From positions 1 to 64,000 of the forward strand of contig JBBRAO010000011.1 of the NCBI GenBank assembly GCA_038206725.1: a stretch of DNA of 64,000 bases, given 5' to 3'. A program made the position numbers and the translations under genes. This stretch comes from JBAXXL01 sp038206725. Lineage in GTDB: Bacteria; Bacteroidota; Ignavibacteria; Kapaibacteriales; UBA2268. This document shows, in pieces, positions 17,327-25,593 of the stretch (within the stretch, counting starts at the first letter, position 1; every line of letters begins with the position of its first letter). The notes beneath the pieces were generated by a model. The model was not told the DNA's origin, ran no database searches, and worked only from the letters and a program-made list of their open reading frames with translations.

Positions 17327-18409
17327 TTATGGGAATTTATAAACAACAGCGTTCACATTCATCCCTGCTCCAACTGATGCTAAAACACAAATATCACCTG
17401 AATCGAATGAATGATTTTCTAATTTGCCCTTCTGCAAAAGATCCAATAAAATTGGTATAGTCGCAACTGAGTTATTACCCAATTTGGCAATTGTCATAGG
17501 CATTATATGTTCCGGTGCTTCTTTAGTATCATAAAGCTTCAACAATCTTTGCAAAATCGCTTCATCCATCTTTGCATTTGCTTGATGAATAAGAAGTTTC
17601 TTGATGTCCGAAAGTTTTAAACCAGCTTTATCAATACAATCTTTTATCGCACCCGGAACGGTGGTTAATGCGTATTCATAGAGCTTACGACCATTCATCT
17701 TCAAAAATAAAGTTTCTTTTCCATAGTTAGGATTATATGATTGAGCCATTGTGAGCAGAGAAGCGTGTTTTATCGTATCGGAACGCGTTATGTGAGATAA
17801 AATTCCGGCGGGGGTATCACTGATTTGTTGCTCAATGATTACTGCACCTGCACCATCAGAATATATCATACTATCTATATCGTGTGGATCAGAAATTCTT
17901 GATAAAGTTTCAGCACCGATAATCAAAGCGCGCTTTGCATCACCGGATTTTATAAAATAATTTGCCTGAATAACACCTTGTAACCAACCCGGACATCCAA
18001 AAGGAATATCATAAGCAACTGTTAAAGGGTTTTTAATTCCTAATTTAGCTTTTACTCGTGAGGCTAACGTAGGTACAATATCTGTTCTTGGATTATCTTT
18101 TTTTACATCGCCGAAATTATGTGCTACGATTATGTAATCAAGAGTTTCCATATCAGTATTGGAAGATTCCAATGCGTCTTTAGCGGCAAAATAAGCTAAA
18201 TCCGATGTTACGTGTTCATCATCAGCGTAACGTCTCTCTTCAATTTCAGTTATCTCTTGAAATTTTTCAATGATTTCCTGATTAGAACGAGCGATTCTTG
18301 CACCGGTTGCATCATAAAATTCATTTTGAAGGAAGCTCTCGTTTTTTACAATGTTTTCCGGTATAAATCTACCGGTTCCAATAATTACAATATTAACTAA
18401 TTCATTCAT
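17327..18409 (-). CDS. 3-oxoacyl-ACP synthase III (FabH)-like condensing enzyme
   Basis: The 360-residue thiolase-fold protein has the full catalytic set of KAS III enzymes: Cys139 in DIPFGCPGW, His275 in LLIHQANAKM and Asn312/313 in KLGNNSVATIP. The C-terminal GAGMNVNAVVYKF closes the fold. Such enzymes condense an acyl-CoA with malonyl-ACP to start fatty-acid or related acyl chains. An insert near residues 25-45 and the length over 350 separate it from the housekeeping FabH of about 320-330 residues, so it may use a specialised primer or make a specialised product. The FabK-like reductase gene lies 172 bp upstream on the same strand, which suggests a shared acyl pathway. Confidence 0.85.
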   Translation of the reverse strand: MNELVNIVIIGTGRFIPENIVKNESFLQNEFYDATGARIARSNQEIIEKFQEITEIEERRYADDEHVTSDLAYFAAKDALESSNTDMETLDYIIVAHNFGDVKKDNPRTDIVPTLASRVKAKLGIKNPLTVAYDIPFGCPGWLQGVIQANYFIKSGDAKRALIIGAETLSRISDPHDIDSMIYSDGAGAVIIEQQISDTPAGILSHITRSDTIKHASLLTMAQSYNPNYGKETLFLKMNGRKLYEYALTTVPGAIKDCIDKAGLKLSDIKKLLIHQANAKMDEAILQRLLKLYDTKEAPEHIMPMTIAKLGNNSVATIPILLDLLQKGKLENHSFDSGDICVLASVGAGMNVNAVVYKFP

Positions 18410-18581
18410 AATGTTACTTGTTTATGGATTAAATAAATTCATTTTTTTAATCTAATGTTAATTGTTAGATAAGAAAATGAAATTATGAATATAAAATGAT
18501 TTATAAAAATAAATTAATATAACTCTCAAAAATTCATTTCGGAATTTTGCAGTATATATATGTAAAGGTCTTTGTATTGTG

Positions 18582-19676
18582 CTAAAAAGCGGCCAGTAAT
18601 TCTCGTTTCAAAGTTGCAATCAATGATTTTACAGATACAATCTCAGTACATCTATATGCATTGGATCCTGCAAATGCAAAAGCATTGTCAAATATACCCT
18701 GTGCTGAACTGCTCAAAACTCGAGCAATACAGTAAGGCGCCTGTCTTGGGTTACAAGTACGAAGACATCTATACGGACAATTGAATGGAGAAGTTTCTCC
18801 GTTAAGTATCCTTATAACAAAATTGTTTTTAATTACTCTACCCGGTAAACCTACCGGACTTTTAATAATTTCCAAATCATCTATTTCTGAATTTATGTAG
18901 GCTTCTTTGAATTTGAGGTCAACATCACATTCATCAGTACAAACAAAACGAGTTGCCATCTGAACGCCCGAGGCTCCCAATTTCAAAAATCTCGCGATAT
19001 CATCACCTGTAAAAATGCCACCAGCTGCAATGATTGGAATTTTCTCATCGAGAGATTTCATCATATCTACCATTTCGGTAACTATTGTTTCAAGTTTAGG
19101 TGCAGTATGGTTGACTATTTCATCATAAGAAAATCCAATGTGTCCGCCGGCTTCAACACCTTCGACGATAACAGCATCAGGGATTTTATTATAATTCTTT
19201 TTCCATTTTTGGTAAATTATATTGAATGCACGCGTTGATGAAACTATTGGAATGATTTTAACATCAGAACCCTGAGTATATTTGGGTAAATCAAGTGGTA
19301 AACCTGAACCACAAACAATAATATCAACATTTTCTTCGACGCAAACTTTAACTAATTCTTCATAATTGGACAATACAACAAGTATATTGACTGCTATAAC
19401 CCCGTTAGAATTAGATTTTGCTTTGCGTATAGCATCTCTTAATGCTTCAGTAGTTTGACCATCAAATGCGGCATTAGGGTTATTTATATAGTCTGATAAT
19501 CCAACACTTGCTATTGTGCCAACAGCACCTTCGTTTGCGACCGCCGCAGCTAAATTGGGTCCGGAAACTCGAACACCCATACCGCCCTGAATAATCGGTG
19601 GGTTTATCACTAAGTTTCCAATTGTCAATGAAGGTATGGTTTTCGGAACCTCTATTTTTTCACTTAAATTCGTCAT
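18582..19676 (-). CDS. NAD(P)H-dependent flavin oxidoreductase (nitronate monooxygenase / FabK-like)
   Basis: The 364-residue TIM-barrel flavoprotein belongs to the 2-nitropropane dioxygenase/FabK superfamily. It shows LVINPPIIQGGMGVRVSGPNLAAAVANEGAVG at the N-terminus, the conserved GxEAGGH motif (VEGVEAGGHIGF), and the FMN phosphate-binding pair IIAAGGIFTGDDIARFLKLGASGVQMATRFV. The last 60 residues carry several Cys (CPYRCLRTCNPRQAPYC) not expected in classical FabK, possibly a metal site or disulfides. It may act as an enoyl-ACP reductase II or a nitronate-oxidising enzyme. The FabH-like neighbour favours acyl metabolism, but this is inference. Confidence 0.82.
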   Translation of the reverse strand: MTNLSEKIEVPKTIPSLTIGNLVINPPIIQGGMGVRVSGPNLAAAVANEGAVGTIASVGLSDYINNPNAAFDGQTTEALRDAIRKAKSNSNGVIAVNILVVLSNYEELVKVCVEENVDIIVCGSGLPLDLPKYTQGSDVKIIPIVSSTRAFNIIYQKWKKNYNKIPDAVIVEGVEAGGHIGFSYDEIVNHTAPKLETIVTEMVDMMKSLDEKIPIIAAGGIFTGDDIARFLKLGASGVQMATRFVCTDECDVDLKFKEAYINSEIDDLEIIKSPVGLPGRVIKNNFVIRILNGETSPFNCPYRCLRTCNPRQAPYCIARVLSSSAQGIFDNAFAFAGSNAYRCTEIVSVKSLIATLKRELLAAF

Positions 19677-20054
19677 TTATAAATATCTTAATTTTCAAAT
19701 TTGTATTTAGTATATCTTCAAAATTACATATTATTTAACAAAAACAAACATAAATACTAAAAAAGCGCCTTGATTTTACAAATACGGATTATTAAATATT
19801 AATAGAAGTATATTATTTACTAGTGATATAACTATCAATCACGATTTTTGCACAATCCATTTTTTATGCTGCTATTTTGATTTCTGATGAGTGAACTAAT
19901 AAGCATATTTTAGAAAATACAATAAACAATGCTTAGAAGCGAAGACAAAAAAATACACTCATATAGTCACATATAAGTGTATTAGTATCTTATTTTATAA
20001 TCAGTTACCAACTATAACTATCAATCCATAGTTTTTGAATTTCGTTTTATGATT
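19677..20054. other. Intergenic region with a strong terminator and a 13-bp direct repeat
   Basis: These 378 bases are A+T-rich and contain no plausible gene. A strong leftward terminator lies at 19947-19983. The 13-mer ATAACTATCAATC occurs at 19828-19840 and again at 20014-20026, and both copies are followed within a few bases by a T-run and G. The part next to 19676 should carry the promoter of the FabK-like gene. Confidence 0.55.
19947..19983 (-). terminator. Rho-independent terminator of the PH-SHOCT gene transcript
   Basis: On the - strand a 13-bp stem (AATACACTTATAT / ATATGAGTGTATT, with one G-U pair), a loop GTGACT and a run of seven T residues form a textbook terminator. It lies about 70 bp after the stop of the leftward gene ending at 20055. 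Confidence 0.85.
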
Positions 20055-20705
20055 TTAAAACCTTGATAGAATTTCTGATTTCTTTGAATCAAATTCTTCT
20101 TGAGTTAACAATCCTGCTTCAAATAATGTTTTTAATCTTTGGAGTGAAGCCATAACATCATCCTGTTTCAATTCGGTAGCTTGCGGTTCTTGTGGTAATT
20201 CTGCGACAGGCTCGGAAATCGCATTTGTAACTTCTGGTAATGTTGAAGCTTGAGTCATATATACACTTCCCGCAGAAGCCCTTTTTTCTTCAAGATCCCG
20301 TTCTCTGATTATCTCGCGTTGTTGTTCTTCTTGTTCTTGTGCTATTTTATACAATTTGCGTACTTGTGTTTTGGGAACATATTCAATTGGGTAAATTTCA
20401 CCGTATGCCGGTTTGATTGTGAAGCTTGCACCGAAGAGTTCTTCTTTCATTTGGCAATTGCTTACGTCTTTCCAAAAGAATTCAATAAATTCCATTGTTA
20501 GACCTAAGTTCTTTGGTTTACAGATAATTATTCTTTTAGTAGTTAATACAATGCTTTCAGGAGTTATATTTGCTACAGGCTTTTTTTGTACCGCTATATA
20601 TTGGACGGTCTCTCCCGTTGTTAATAAGCTGGAAATCTTACCTAACACTTTTTCAACAACTTTTGGATCCTGTTCATCCTGAATGAAATTTTCAAATTCA
20701 GCCAT
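20055..20705 (-). CDS. PH-like and SHOCT domain protein
   Basis: The 216-residue cytoplasmic protein has an N-terminal bacterial PH-like domain (about 30-120: GETVQYIAVQKKPVANITPESIVLTTKRIIIC, then FIEFFWKDVSNCQMKEELFGASFTI). A charged coiled-coil-like linker of about 120-140 follows, then a Pro/Glu-rich spacer. The last 33 residues are a SHOCT domain (ASLQRLKTLFEAGLLTQEEFDSKKSEIL). SHOCT segments are short C-terminal oligomerisation or docking motifs. No enzymatic motif is present. It precedes a strong terminator and closes the leftward run of small stress-type genes. A role in membrane or stress physiology is only a guess. Confidence 0.8.
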   Translation of the reverse strand: MAEFENFIQDEQDPKVVEKVLGKISSLLTTGETVQYIAVQKKPVANITPESIVLTTKRIIICKPKNLGLTMEFIEFFWKDVSNCQMKEELFGASFTIKPAYGEIYPIEYVPKTQVRKLYKIAQEQEEQQREIIRERDLEEKRASAGSVYMTQASTLPEVTNAISEPVAELPQEPQATELKQDDVMASLQRLKTLFEAGLLTQEEFDSKKSEILSRF

Positions 20706-20740
20706 TTTTTACCTCGATATCTATTATGATTTATTATAAT

Positions 20741-21058
20741 TTATTTAGAAAAAAGTTTTAGACCGACAATACCAACGACTATCAATAATATACAAATGAC
20801 GCGGATAATGTCCACCGGTTCTTTAAAGAACAAAATACCGTACACTACTGTCCCTACAGTACCAATTCCTGTCCAGACGGCATAGGCAGTACCCAAGGGA
20901 ATAGTTTTTATAGCAATAGACAACAAATATATTCCAACTACCATAGCAAGCAAAGTCAATATACTTGGCACCAGTTTAGTCCAACCTGATGTATATACCA
21001 TTCCCACAGCCCAAGCTATTTCTAATACACCTGCTAAAAATAAATATATCCAAGCCAT
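20741..21058 (-). CDS. gdx: Small multidrug resistance family exporter of the Gdx (SugE) type
   Basis: The protein has four membrane helices. Starting at the ATG at 21058 gives 105 residues and places the conserved transport glutamate at position 13 (AGVLEIAWAVGMVYT), as in SugE/Gdx; a start at 21067 would add three residues. The motif IKTIPLGTAYAVWTGIGTVGTVVYG closely follows the Gdx subfamily rather than EmrE-type polyspecific pumps. Gdx proteins export guanidinium ions in exchange for protons. No guanidine riboswitch is expected here because the gene starts 1 bp after the DUF1003 stop, within an operon. Substrate is inferred from the subfamily signature. Confidence 0.88.
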   Translation of the reverse strand: MAWIYLFLAGVLEIAWAVGMVYTSGWTKLVPSILTLLAMVVGIYLLSIAIKTIPLGTAYAVWTGIGTVGTVVYGILFFKEPVDIIRVICILLIVVGIVGLKLFSK

Positions 21059-21059
21059 T

Positions 21060-21785
21060 TTAATCATTCTTGTTTTTCATTAAGGTATGAATATCGTTCA
21101 TCATATCATTAAGTATATCGGTTTGCAACTCTTGGGTTTCAAACATCCGTCTATTATAGTTTACTATCAAATGGTCAATTTTTTCATTTAGAATTTTAAT
21201 TTCCAACTCTGATTTCAAATTCACTTTATAGTCGTGCTCGTTCCTAATTCGGTCTTTTTCTTCTTGACGGTTTTGACTCATCAAAATTATAGGTGCTTGT
21301 ATAGCGGCTAAGCAGGATAAAATTAAATTTAAAAGTATGAACGGGTATGGGTCGAAAGGCTTGCTTATTAATAACCATATATTTATTAACATCCATATTA
21401 GAATAAAAACAAAGAATGCTATGATAAATTTCCAACTACCGCCAAAACCGGCAACCTTGTCGGCGATTTTCTGCGCGGTAGTAAAATTATCTTCAATATC
21501 TTCTTCTATGTTTTCCGATAATAACTTGTTATTAGTAATGGCATCAACTACTTCTTGTTCCAATTTGTCAACATCGCCCTTTTCTTGCTCTATTATCATC
21601 GAAAGCTGACGCATCCTATATTTATTATGCTCTTCAATTGAGATATAAGATTTTTTTGTAAAATCAGGGTAATCTTTTTTAATTAGTTCAAATATGGATG
21701 GCCTTAGTTCATCGGCTCGATAACTTCCTTCCGGTATAGCTTGATTTTTAGAAATATGAAAAATTTCAGGATTTGTGTTTTGCAT
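21060..21785 (-). CDS. DUF1003 family membrane protein
   Basis: The central part matches DUF1003: ADKVAGFGGSWKFIIAFFVFILIWMLINI, then PFDPYPFILLNLILSCLAAIQAPIILMSQNRQEEKDR, which gives two membrane helices and the typical RxxxxxDYxVNLKSELEI tail. I use the ATG at 21785 (241 residues). An upstream TTG at 21809 would overlap the receiver gene stop by 4 bp and is a real alternative. The long N-terminal part (about 1-95) and the C-terminal helix are cytoplasmic and charged. Function of the family is unknown. It lies between a lone response-regulator receiver and a guanidinium-type exporter. Confidence 0.8.
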   Translation of the reverse strand: MQNTNPEIFHISKNQAIPEGSYRADELRPSIFELIKKDYPDFTKKSYISIEEHNKYRMRQLSMIIEQEKGDVDKLEQEVVDAITNNKLLSENIEEDIEDNFTTAQKIADKVAGFGGSWKFIIAFFVFILIWMLINIWLLISKPFDPYPFILLNLILSCLAAIQAPIILMSQNRQEEKDRIRNEHDYKVNLKSELEIKILNEKIDHLIVNYNRRMFETQELQTDILNDMMNDIHTLMKNKND

Positions 21786-21805
21786 AATGGTCTTTTTTTG
21801 ATGGC

Positions 21806-22180
21806 TCAAATTTTTAAATGTCTTTTCACGATTGCATTCAATGCTTCTCTAGTAAATGGCTTCGAAATATAGTCATTACAGCCACAGTCCAAAGTCAATT
21901 TCTTATCTTCCTCTAATGCGAAAGCTGTTTGGGCAATTATTGGTAAGTCAGGTTTGTCTTTACGGATGATTCTTGTTGCTTCATATCCGTTCATTAATGG
22001 CATTTTTATATCCATTAAAATCAATACTATACTATCGTCACTTTTACATAAGCTAACTGCTTCAAGGCCATTAGGAGCGTGTAGAATGTTCATATTGAGT
22101 GCCTTTAAAACTTCTTTCATATATAAGAAATTTATATACTCATCTTCGGCTATTAAAATTGATTTTTTACTTAATTGCAT
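21806..22180 (-). CDS. Single-domain response regulator (receiver only)
   Basis: The 124-residue protein is a complete CheY-like receiver with no output domain. It has the acidic pair in LIAEDE (residues 12-14), the phospho-acceptor Asp in LILMDIKMPLMNGYEATRII at about residue 56, the conserved Thr in IIAQTAFA and Lys in YISKPFTREAL. The opening (EDEYINFLYMKEVLK) is like receivers of hybrid histidine kinases, so it may have split from such a protein or act in a phosphorelay. No histidine kinase is in the window. It is upstream of, and closely spaced or overlapping with, the DUF1003 gene. Confidence 0.9.
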   Translation of the reverse strand: MQLSKKSILIAEDEYINFLYMKEVLKALNMNILHAPNGLEAVSLCKSDDSIVLILMDIKMPLMNGYEATRIIRKDKPDLPIIAQTAFALEEDKKLTLDCGCNDYISKPFTREALNAIVKRHLKI

Positions 22181-22269
22181 TGTTCTTTTTAAAATTTATT
22201 TCTTTTATATTATACCAAATTACGAAGAAAATACTTTACAAGCAAGATTATTAAAAAATAATAATACTA

Positions 22270-24834
22270 CTACGGTATTTTAACTATTGCTTTGTTGAAA
22301 TCCTTTTTGTTTTTAAAGAGTTTATATACCTCAAACCAAATTATACTTGCAAATCCCATACCGGCGCAAAGAAGACCTTCAACTATTGATATTTTTGCAA
22401 ATTGAAATAAATTGATTAAAAATGGAACTTCCAATACTAGTATTAAAAAGAAAATAGCGCCTCCGACTACCCATTTTACAGTTTTATTTGGCGATACAAT
22501 TATCTGAAATATATTCCTGCTCCAAGAGCGATTCGACATAATAACACCAATATTGCCGGCTATTAAAGTGACGAACGATAGTGTTCTGACTTCGTTGGTA
22601 AGCATTCCAATTGAAACACCGTAGAAATATACTGTAAATACTATTACTAAAATTGAAACACCTTGTAAACAACTCGTCAATATTTTTTTGGCACCAAAAA
22701 AAGGCTCATTAATGTCTTTTGGGGGTCTATTCATTACATTTTTTTCTTCCTTTTCGGCTTCAAAAATTACGGAACAAGCCGGATCAATGATTAATTCAAG
22801 AAACACAATATGAACAGGCCAAAGAATTAATGGTAGTTTGGCAAAGAAAATGGGTATTAGTGAAAGACCGGCTATCGGAACGTGTATAGCAAAAATATAG
22901 CCCAACGCTTTTTGCAGATTATCGAATACTCGGCGCCCCATTCTTACTGCACCCACTATTGATGAAAAATTATCATCCATAAGTACAAGTGATGAAGCTT
23001 CACGTGCAACATCGGTGCCCTTTTCACCCATAGCAATTCCAATGTTTGAAGCTTTGAGCGCAGGTGCATCATTGACACCATCACCAGTCATTGCAACTAT
23101 TTCGCCATTTTTCTTCAATGCGTTTACGATTTTTAATTTTTGTTCCGGTATAACTCGAGCGAAAACGTTAACATATCTTATCTTTTCGGCTAATTCTTCC
23201 TCGCTCATTGCTGTAAGCTCTGCTCCGGTAATGCATTGGTCGTAGTCTTTAAGACCTATTTCTTGAGCGATATTTTTGGCGGTAGCAGGATAATCACCGG
23301 TTATCATAATCACGCGAATACCGGCTTGATAGCACTCTTTTACAGCGGCAGGGACTGTATCGCGAATTGGGTCCGTTAATCCAATTAATCCGATAAATTC
23401 GAAATCAAAATCGTGTTGTATTTCCGGTAATACTTTTGAGTCTATCAAAGCTTTTGCTACACCGATAACCCTTAAACCCGATGACGCCATTTCGCTAACT
23501 GCTTTTTCGTATTTTTCAATAGCCGCTTTATCCAAATGACAAAGATCAAATATTGCTTCAGGAGCTCCTTTTGTAGCAATAGTTAATTCCTGAGTAGTAT
23601 TATTTTTGAAAACACGAGACATTGCTAAGAGCTCTCTTGATAAAGCATATTCTTTAATCATTGTCCAATCATTATGGATATGTTCTGTATTTTTCAAATA
23701 CTGCTCGCCAAGATTAGTGATTGCTTTTTCCATCGGGTCGAATGGTGAAGATTGGCTTGATAAAATACCATATTCAATAATTTCGTGATAATCGTCGCGC
23801 AATTCTTTATCAACACGGAGAATGTCATTACAATTAAAGAGTTGTGTGATTGTCATTTTGTTTTGGGTTAATGTACCCGTTTTATCCGTGCAAAGTACTG
23901 TTGCTGAACCTAATGTTTCAATTGCGGAAGGTTTGCGGGTTAAAACGCTTTTCTTGGACATTCTCCAAGCGCCAATAGCTAAAAATACAGTTAAAACCAC
24001 TGGGAATTCTTCAGGCAACATTGCCATTGCTAAGGTTATACCTGCAAGGAAACCATTTAACAGACTACCGCGAGTAATTGTAAAAACGCAAACAACTATA
24101 ATACATAACATAGCTCCGATTATCGCGATTCGTTTAATCAATGTACCCATTTCTTTATTCAGTTTTGTAGGTTCTTCTTTTACATCTTCTATTGATTTAC
24201 CTATCTTTCCAATTTCAGTATTCATACCTGTTCGTGATACTTTATAAATACCGGTACCTTGAACTATTAGCGAACCTGAATATACAAAAGGAAGGTCGTC
24301 GCCGCCGGGTGTAACATCTTCTTTTGCTCCATCCCATTCGATTTTATCAACGGGAACAGATTCACCGGTCAATAACGATTCGTCTGCTTTCAAGTTAATG
24401 GAATATAGTAATGTACCATCGGCAGGAACGCGATCGCCCTCTTGCAATAAGACCATATCTTCGGTTACAACTTCGCGCCCCGGTATTCGGTGCTCTGCAC
24501 CATCTCGGATGACCAAAGCTCGCGGACTGGCCAAATCCTTTAAAGCGTCGAGTGCTTTTTCAGTTTTCCTTTCCTGAAAAAACTCTATACCCATAATTAC
24601 AAAAACGAAACCTAAAAGCATCAAGCCTTCAGTTACATCGCCTAAAATAAGGTATAATGCTCCGCAGGCAACCAAAAGCATAAACATAGGCTCTTTAACC
24701 ACACCTATCATAATTGAAAAGAGGTTTTTGGGTTTAGATGAGTTTAACTCATTATACCCTTCATTTTTAATTTTCTCATTAACCTGTTGTTCAGTTAATC
24801 CTTTAAATTTTTCTGATTCGAAAGTTACATTCAT
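22270..24834 (-). CDS. P-type cation-transporting ATPase (P2-like)
   Basis: The 854-residue protein has the cation-ATPase N-terminal domain (GLTEQQVNEKIKNEGYNEL), the actuator TGES at 156-159, the phosphorylation site DKTGTLT with Asp317, a KGAPE nucleotide-binding motif, TGDYPATA and MTGDGVNDAPALK. The layout is that of P2A/P2B pumps with about ten membrane segments. Segment 4 reads AMLPEEFPVVLT, where SERCA-type calcium pumps have PEGLP, so calcium as substrate is not assured. The 16-bp palindrome at 24863-24878, upstream of the start, matches one ahead of the adjacent marR gene, so control by that MarR protein is likely. The pump should move a cation out of the cytoplasm. Confidence 0.9.
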   Translation of the reverse strand: MNVTFESEKFKGLTEQQVNEKIKNEGYNELNSSKPKNLFSIMIGVVKEPMFMLLVACGALYLILGDVTEGLMLLGFVFVIMGIEFFQERKTEKALDALKDLASPRALVIRDGAEHRIPGREVVTEDMVLLQEGDRVPADGTLLYSINLKADESLLTGESVPVDKIEWDGAKEDVTPGGDDLPFVYSGSLIVQGTGIYKVSRTGMNTEIGKIGKSIEDVKEEPTKLNKEMGTLIKRIAIIGAMLCIIVVCVFTITRGSLLNGFLAGITLAMAMLPEEFPVVLTVFLAIGAWRMSKKSVLTRKPSAIETLGSATVLCTDKTGTLTQNKMTITQLFNCNDILRVDKELRDDYHEIIEYGILSSQSSPFDPMEKAITNLGEQYLKNTEHIHNDWTMIKEYALSRELLAMSRVFKNNTTQELTIATKGAPEAIFDLCHLDKAAIEKYEKAVSEMASSGLRVIGVAKALIDSKVLPEIQHDFDFEFIGLIGLTDPIRDTVPAAVKECYQAGIRVIMITGDYPATAKNIAQEIGLKDYDQCITGAELTAMSEEELAEKIRYVNVFARVIPEQKLKIVNALKKNGEIVAMTGDGVNDAPALKASNIGIAMGEKGTDVAREASSLVLMDDNFSSIVGAVRMGRRVFDNLQKALGYIFAIHVPIAGLSLIPIFFAKLPLILWPVHIVFLELIIDPACSVIFEAEKEEKNVMNRPPKDINEPFFGAKKILTSCLQGVSILVIVFTVYFYGVSIGMLTNEVRTLSFVTLIAGNIGVIMSNRSWSRNIFQIIVSPNKTVKWVVGGAIFFLILVLEVPFLINLFQFAKISIVEGLLCAGMGFASIIWFEVYKLFKNKKDFNKAIVKIP

Positions 24835-24862
24835 AATTTTAAATTCTAAAGTAAAATTTTAT

Positions 24863-24878
24863 GTTAGAATATTCTAAC
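24863..24878. promoter_or_regulatory. Perfect 16-bp palindrome, probable MarR operator upstream of the P-type ATPase
   Basis: GTTAGAATATTCTAAC is its own reverse complement and lies 28 bp upstream of the ATPase start, between the marR stop and the ATPase gene. The 13-base core of the second site at 25321-25342 (TTTGAATATTCTAA) is nearly the same. Length and symmetry fit MarR-family operators. Confidence 0.7.
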
Positions 24879-24894
24879 TATTATTCAAAAAATA

Positions 24895-25311
24895 TTATTT
24901 CCGATTTACGTATTTATATAATAGATGTTTCAATGCCGATAATTCACTATCATCCAAAGCTGTTATCATCCTTTCTGCTAACATTTTATGAGCATAATCG
25001 TGCATCTGATTTAGCAATTTACCCTTTTCGGTAAGGTGTAAATGCATACTTCTTCTATCTTCGTCCGACTTTACCTTATATACATATTCTTTTTCAATTA
25101 ATTTATCTATCGCTACTGTAACCGAAGGTTTGGTTAGGTTCATATCGAACGCCAATTCGGTTAAATTGGGATTTCTGAGATGGTTAATTGTTTCGAGATA
25201 ATGCATTTGTGTCAAAGTGAGCTCGTTAAAGCTAAATTGCTCTTTAGCTGATTCTTCGAGCTCTACAATTTCTCGCGAAAGTAAAGCAATAATATGTTGT
25301 AGTTCATTCAT
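24895..25311 (-). CDS. MarR family transcriptional regulator
   Basis: The 138-residue protein has a winged helix-turn-helix with LTLTQMHYLETINHL, then the recognition region NLTELAFDMNLTKPSVTVAIDKLIEKEYVYKVKSDEDRRSMHLHLTEKG. The wing with DEDRRS is characteristic of MarR proteins. Helices at both ends make the dimer interface. The gene lies 60 bp upstream of the P-type ATPase on the same strand. Near-identical palindromes sit 10 bp upstream of this gene and between the two genes, so autoregulation and control of the pump are inferred. The ligand is unknown; a metal or a membrane stress compound would fit the neighbour. Confidence 0.9.
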   Translation of the reverse strand: MNELQHIIALLSREIVELEESAKEQFSFNELTLTQMHYLETINHLRNPNLTELAFDMNLTKPSVTVAIDKLIEKEYVYKVKSDEDRRSMHLHLTEKGKLLNQMHDYAHKMLAERMITALDDSELSALKHLLYKYVNRK

Positions 25312-25320
25312 AATGCAAAA

Positions 25321-25342
25321 TTAATTTGAATATTCTAATTAA
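25321..25342. promoter_or_regulatory. 22-bp near-perfect palindrome, probable MarR autoregulatory operator
   Basis: TTAATTTGAATATTCTAATTAA is palindromic at 10 of 11 base-pair positions and ends 10 bp before the marR start codon. Its centre GAATATTC and flanks match the perfect palindrome at 24863-24878. Confidence 0.7.
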
Positions 25343-25520
25343 AAAAATAATCAGCCTAATTATTTGGATATATGCTCAAAAACATATAATTTTATAGTGA
25401 TTGAGGAATGTAATGATAAGTTTTTGATGAGCAAAATGGTTAAAGTTATTATATAATAGGTAAACGATTTTTCAGAAATAAAAAAAGAAACAAGTTATAA
25501 GATTGATAATTCACCCCACC

Positions 25521-25559
25521 TAAAAAAGATGTCCAAGACTTTTGAAGTATTGGACATCT
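25521..25559 (-). terminator. Rho-independent terminator after the antitoxin gene (copy of the groEL terminator)
   Basis: On the - strand AGATGTCCAATACTT / AAGTCTTGGACATCT is followed by TTTTTTA. The stem has one internal mismatch. The sequence is nearly the same as the terminator at 26197-26234 and is part of the 73-bp direct repeat described separately. Confidence 0.85.
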
Positions 25560-25593
25560 GGTTAATATAAAGCGAACGTAGTTAGTGTTACAT
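25521..25593. repeat. 73-bp direct repeat, copy B (after the antitoxin gene)
   Basis: This segment aligns without gaps to 26196-26268 with 61 of 73 identical positions by eye. It contains the terminator, the stop codon of the antitoxin gene and its last codon (ATG) at the same place where copy A holds the groEL stop and last codon. Most mismatches cluster in the six bases between terminator and stop codon. Confidence 0.85.
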
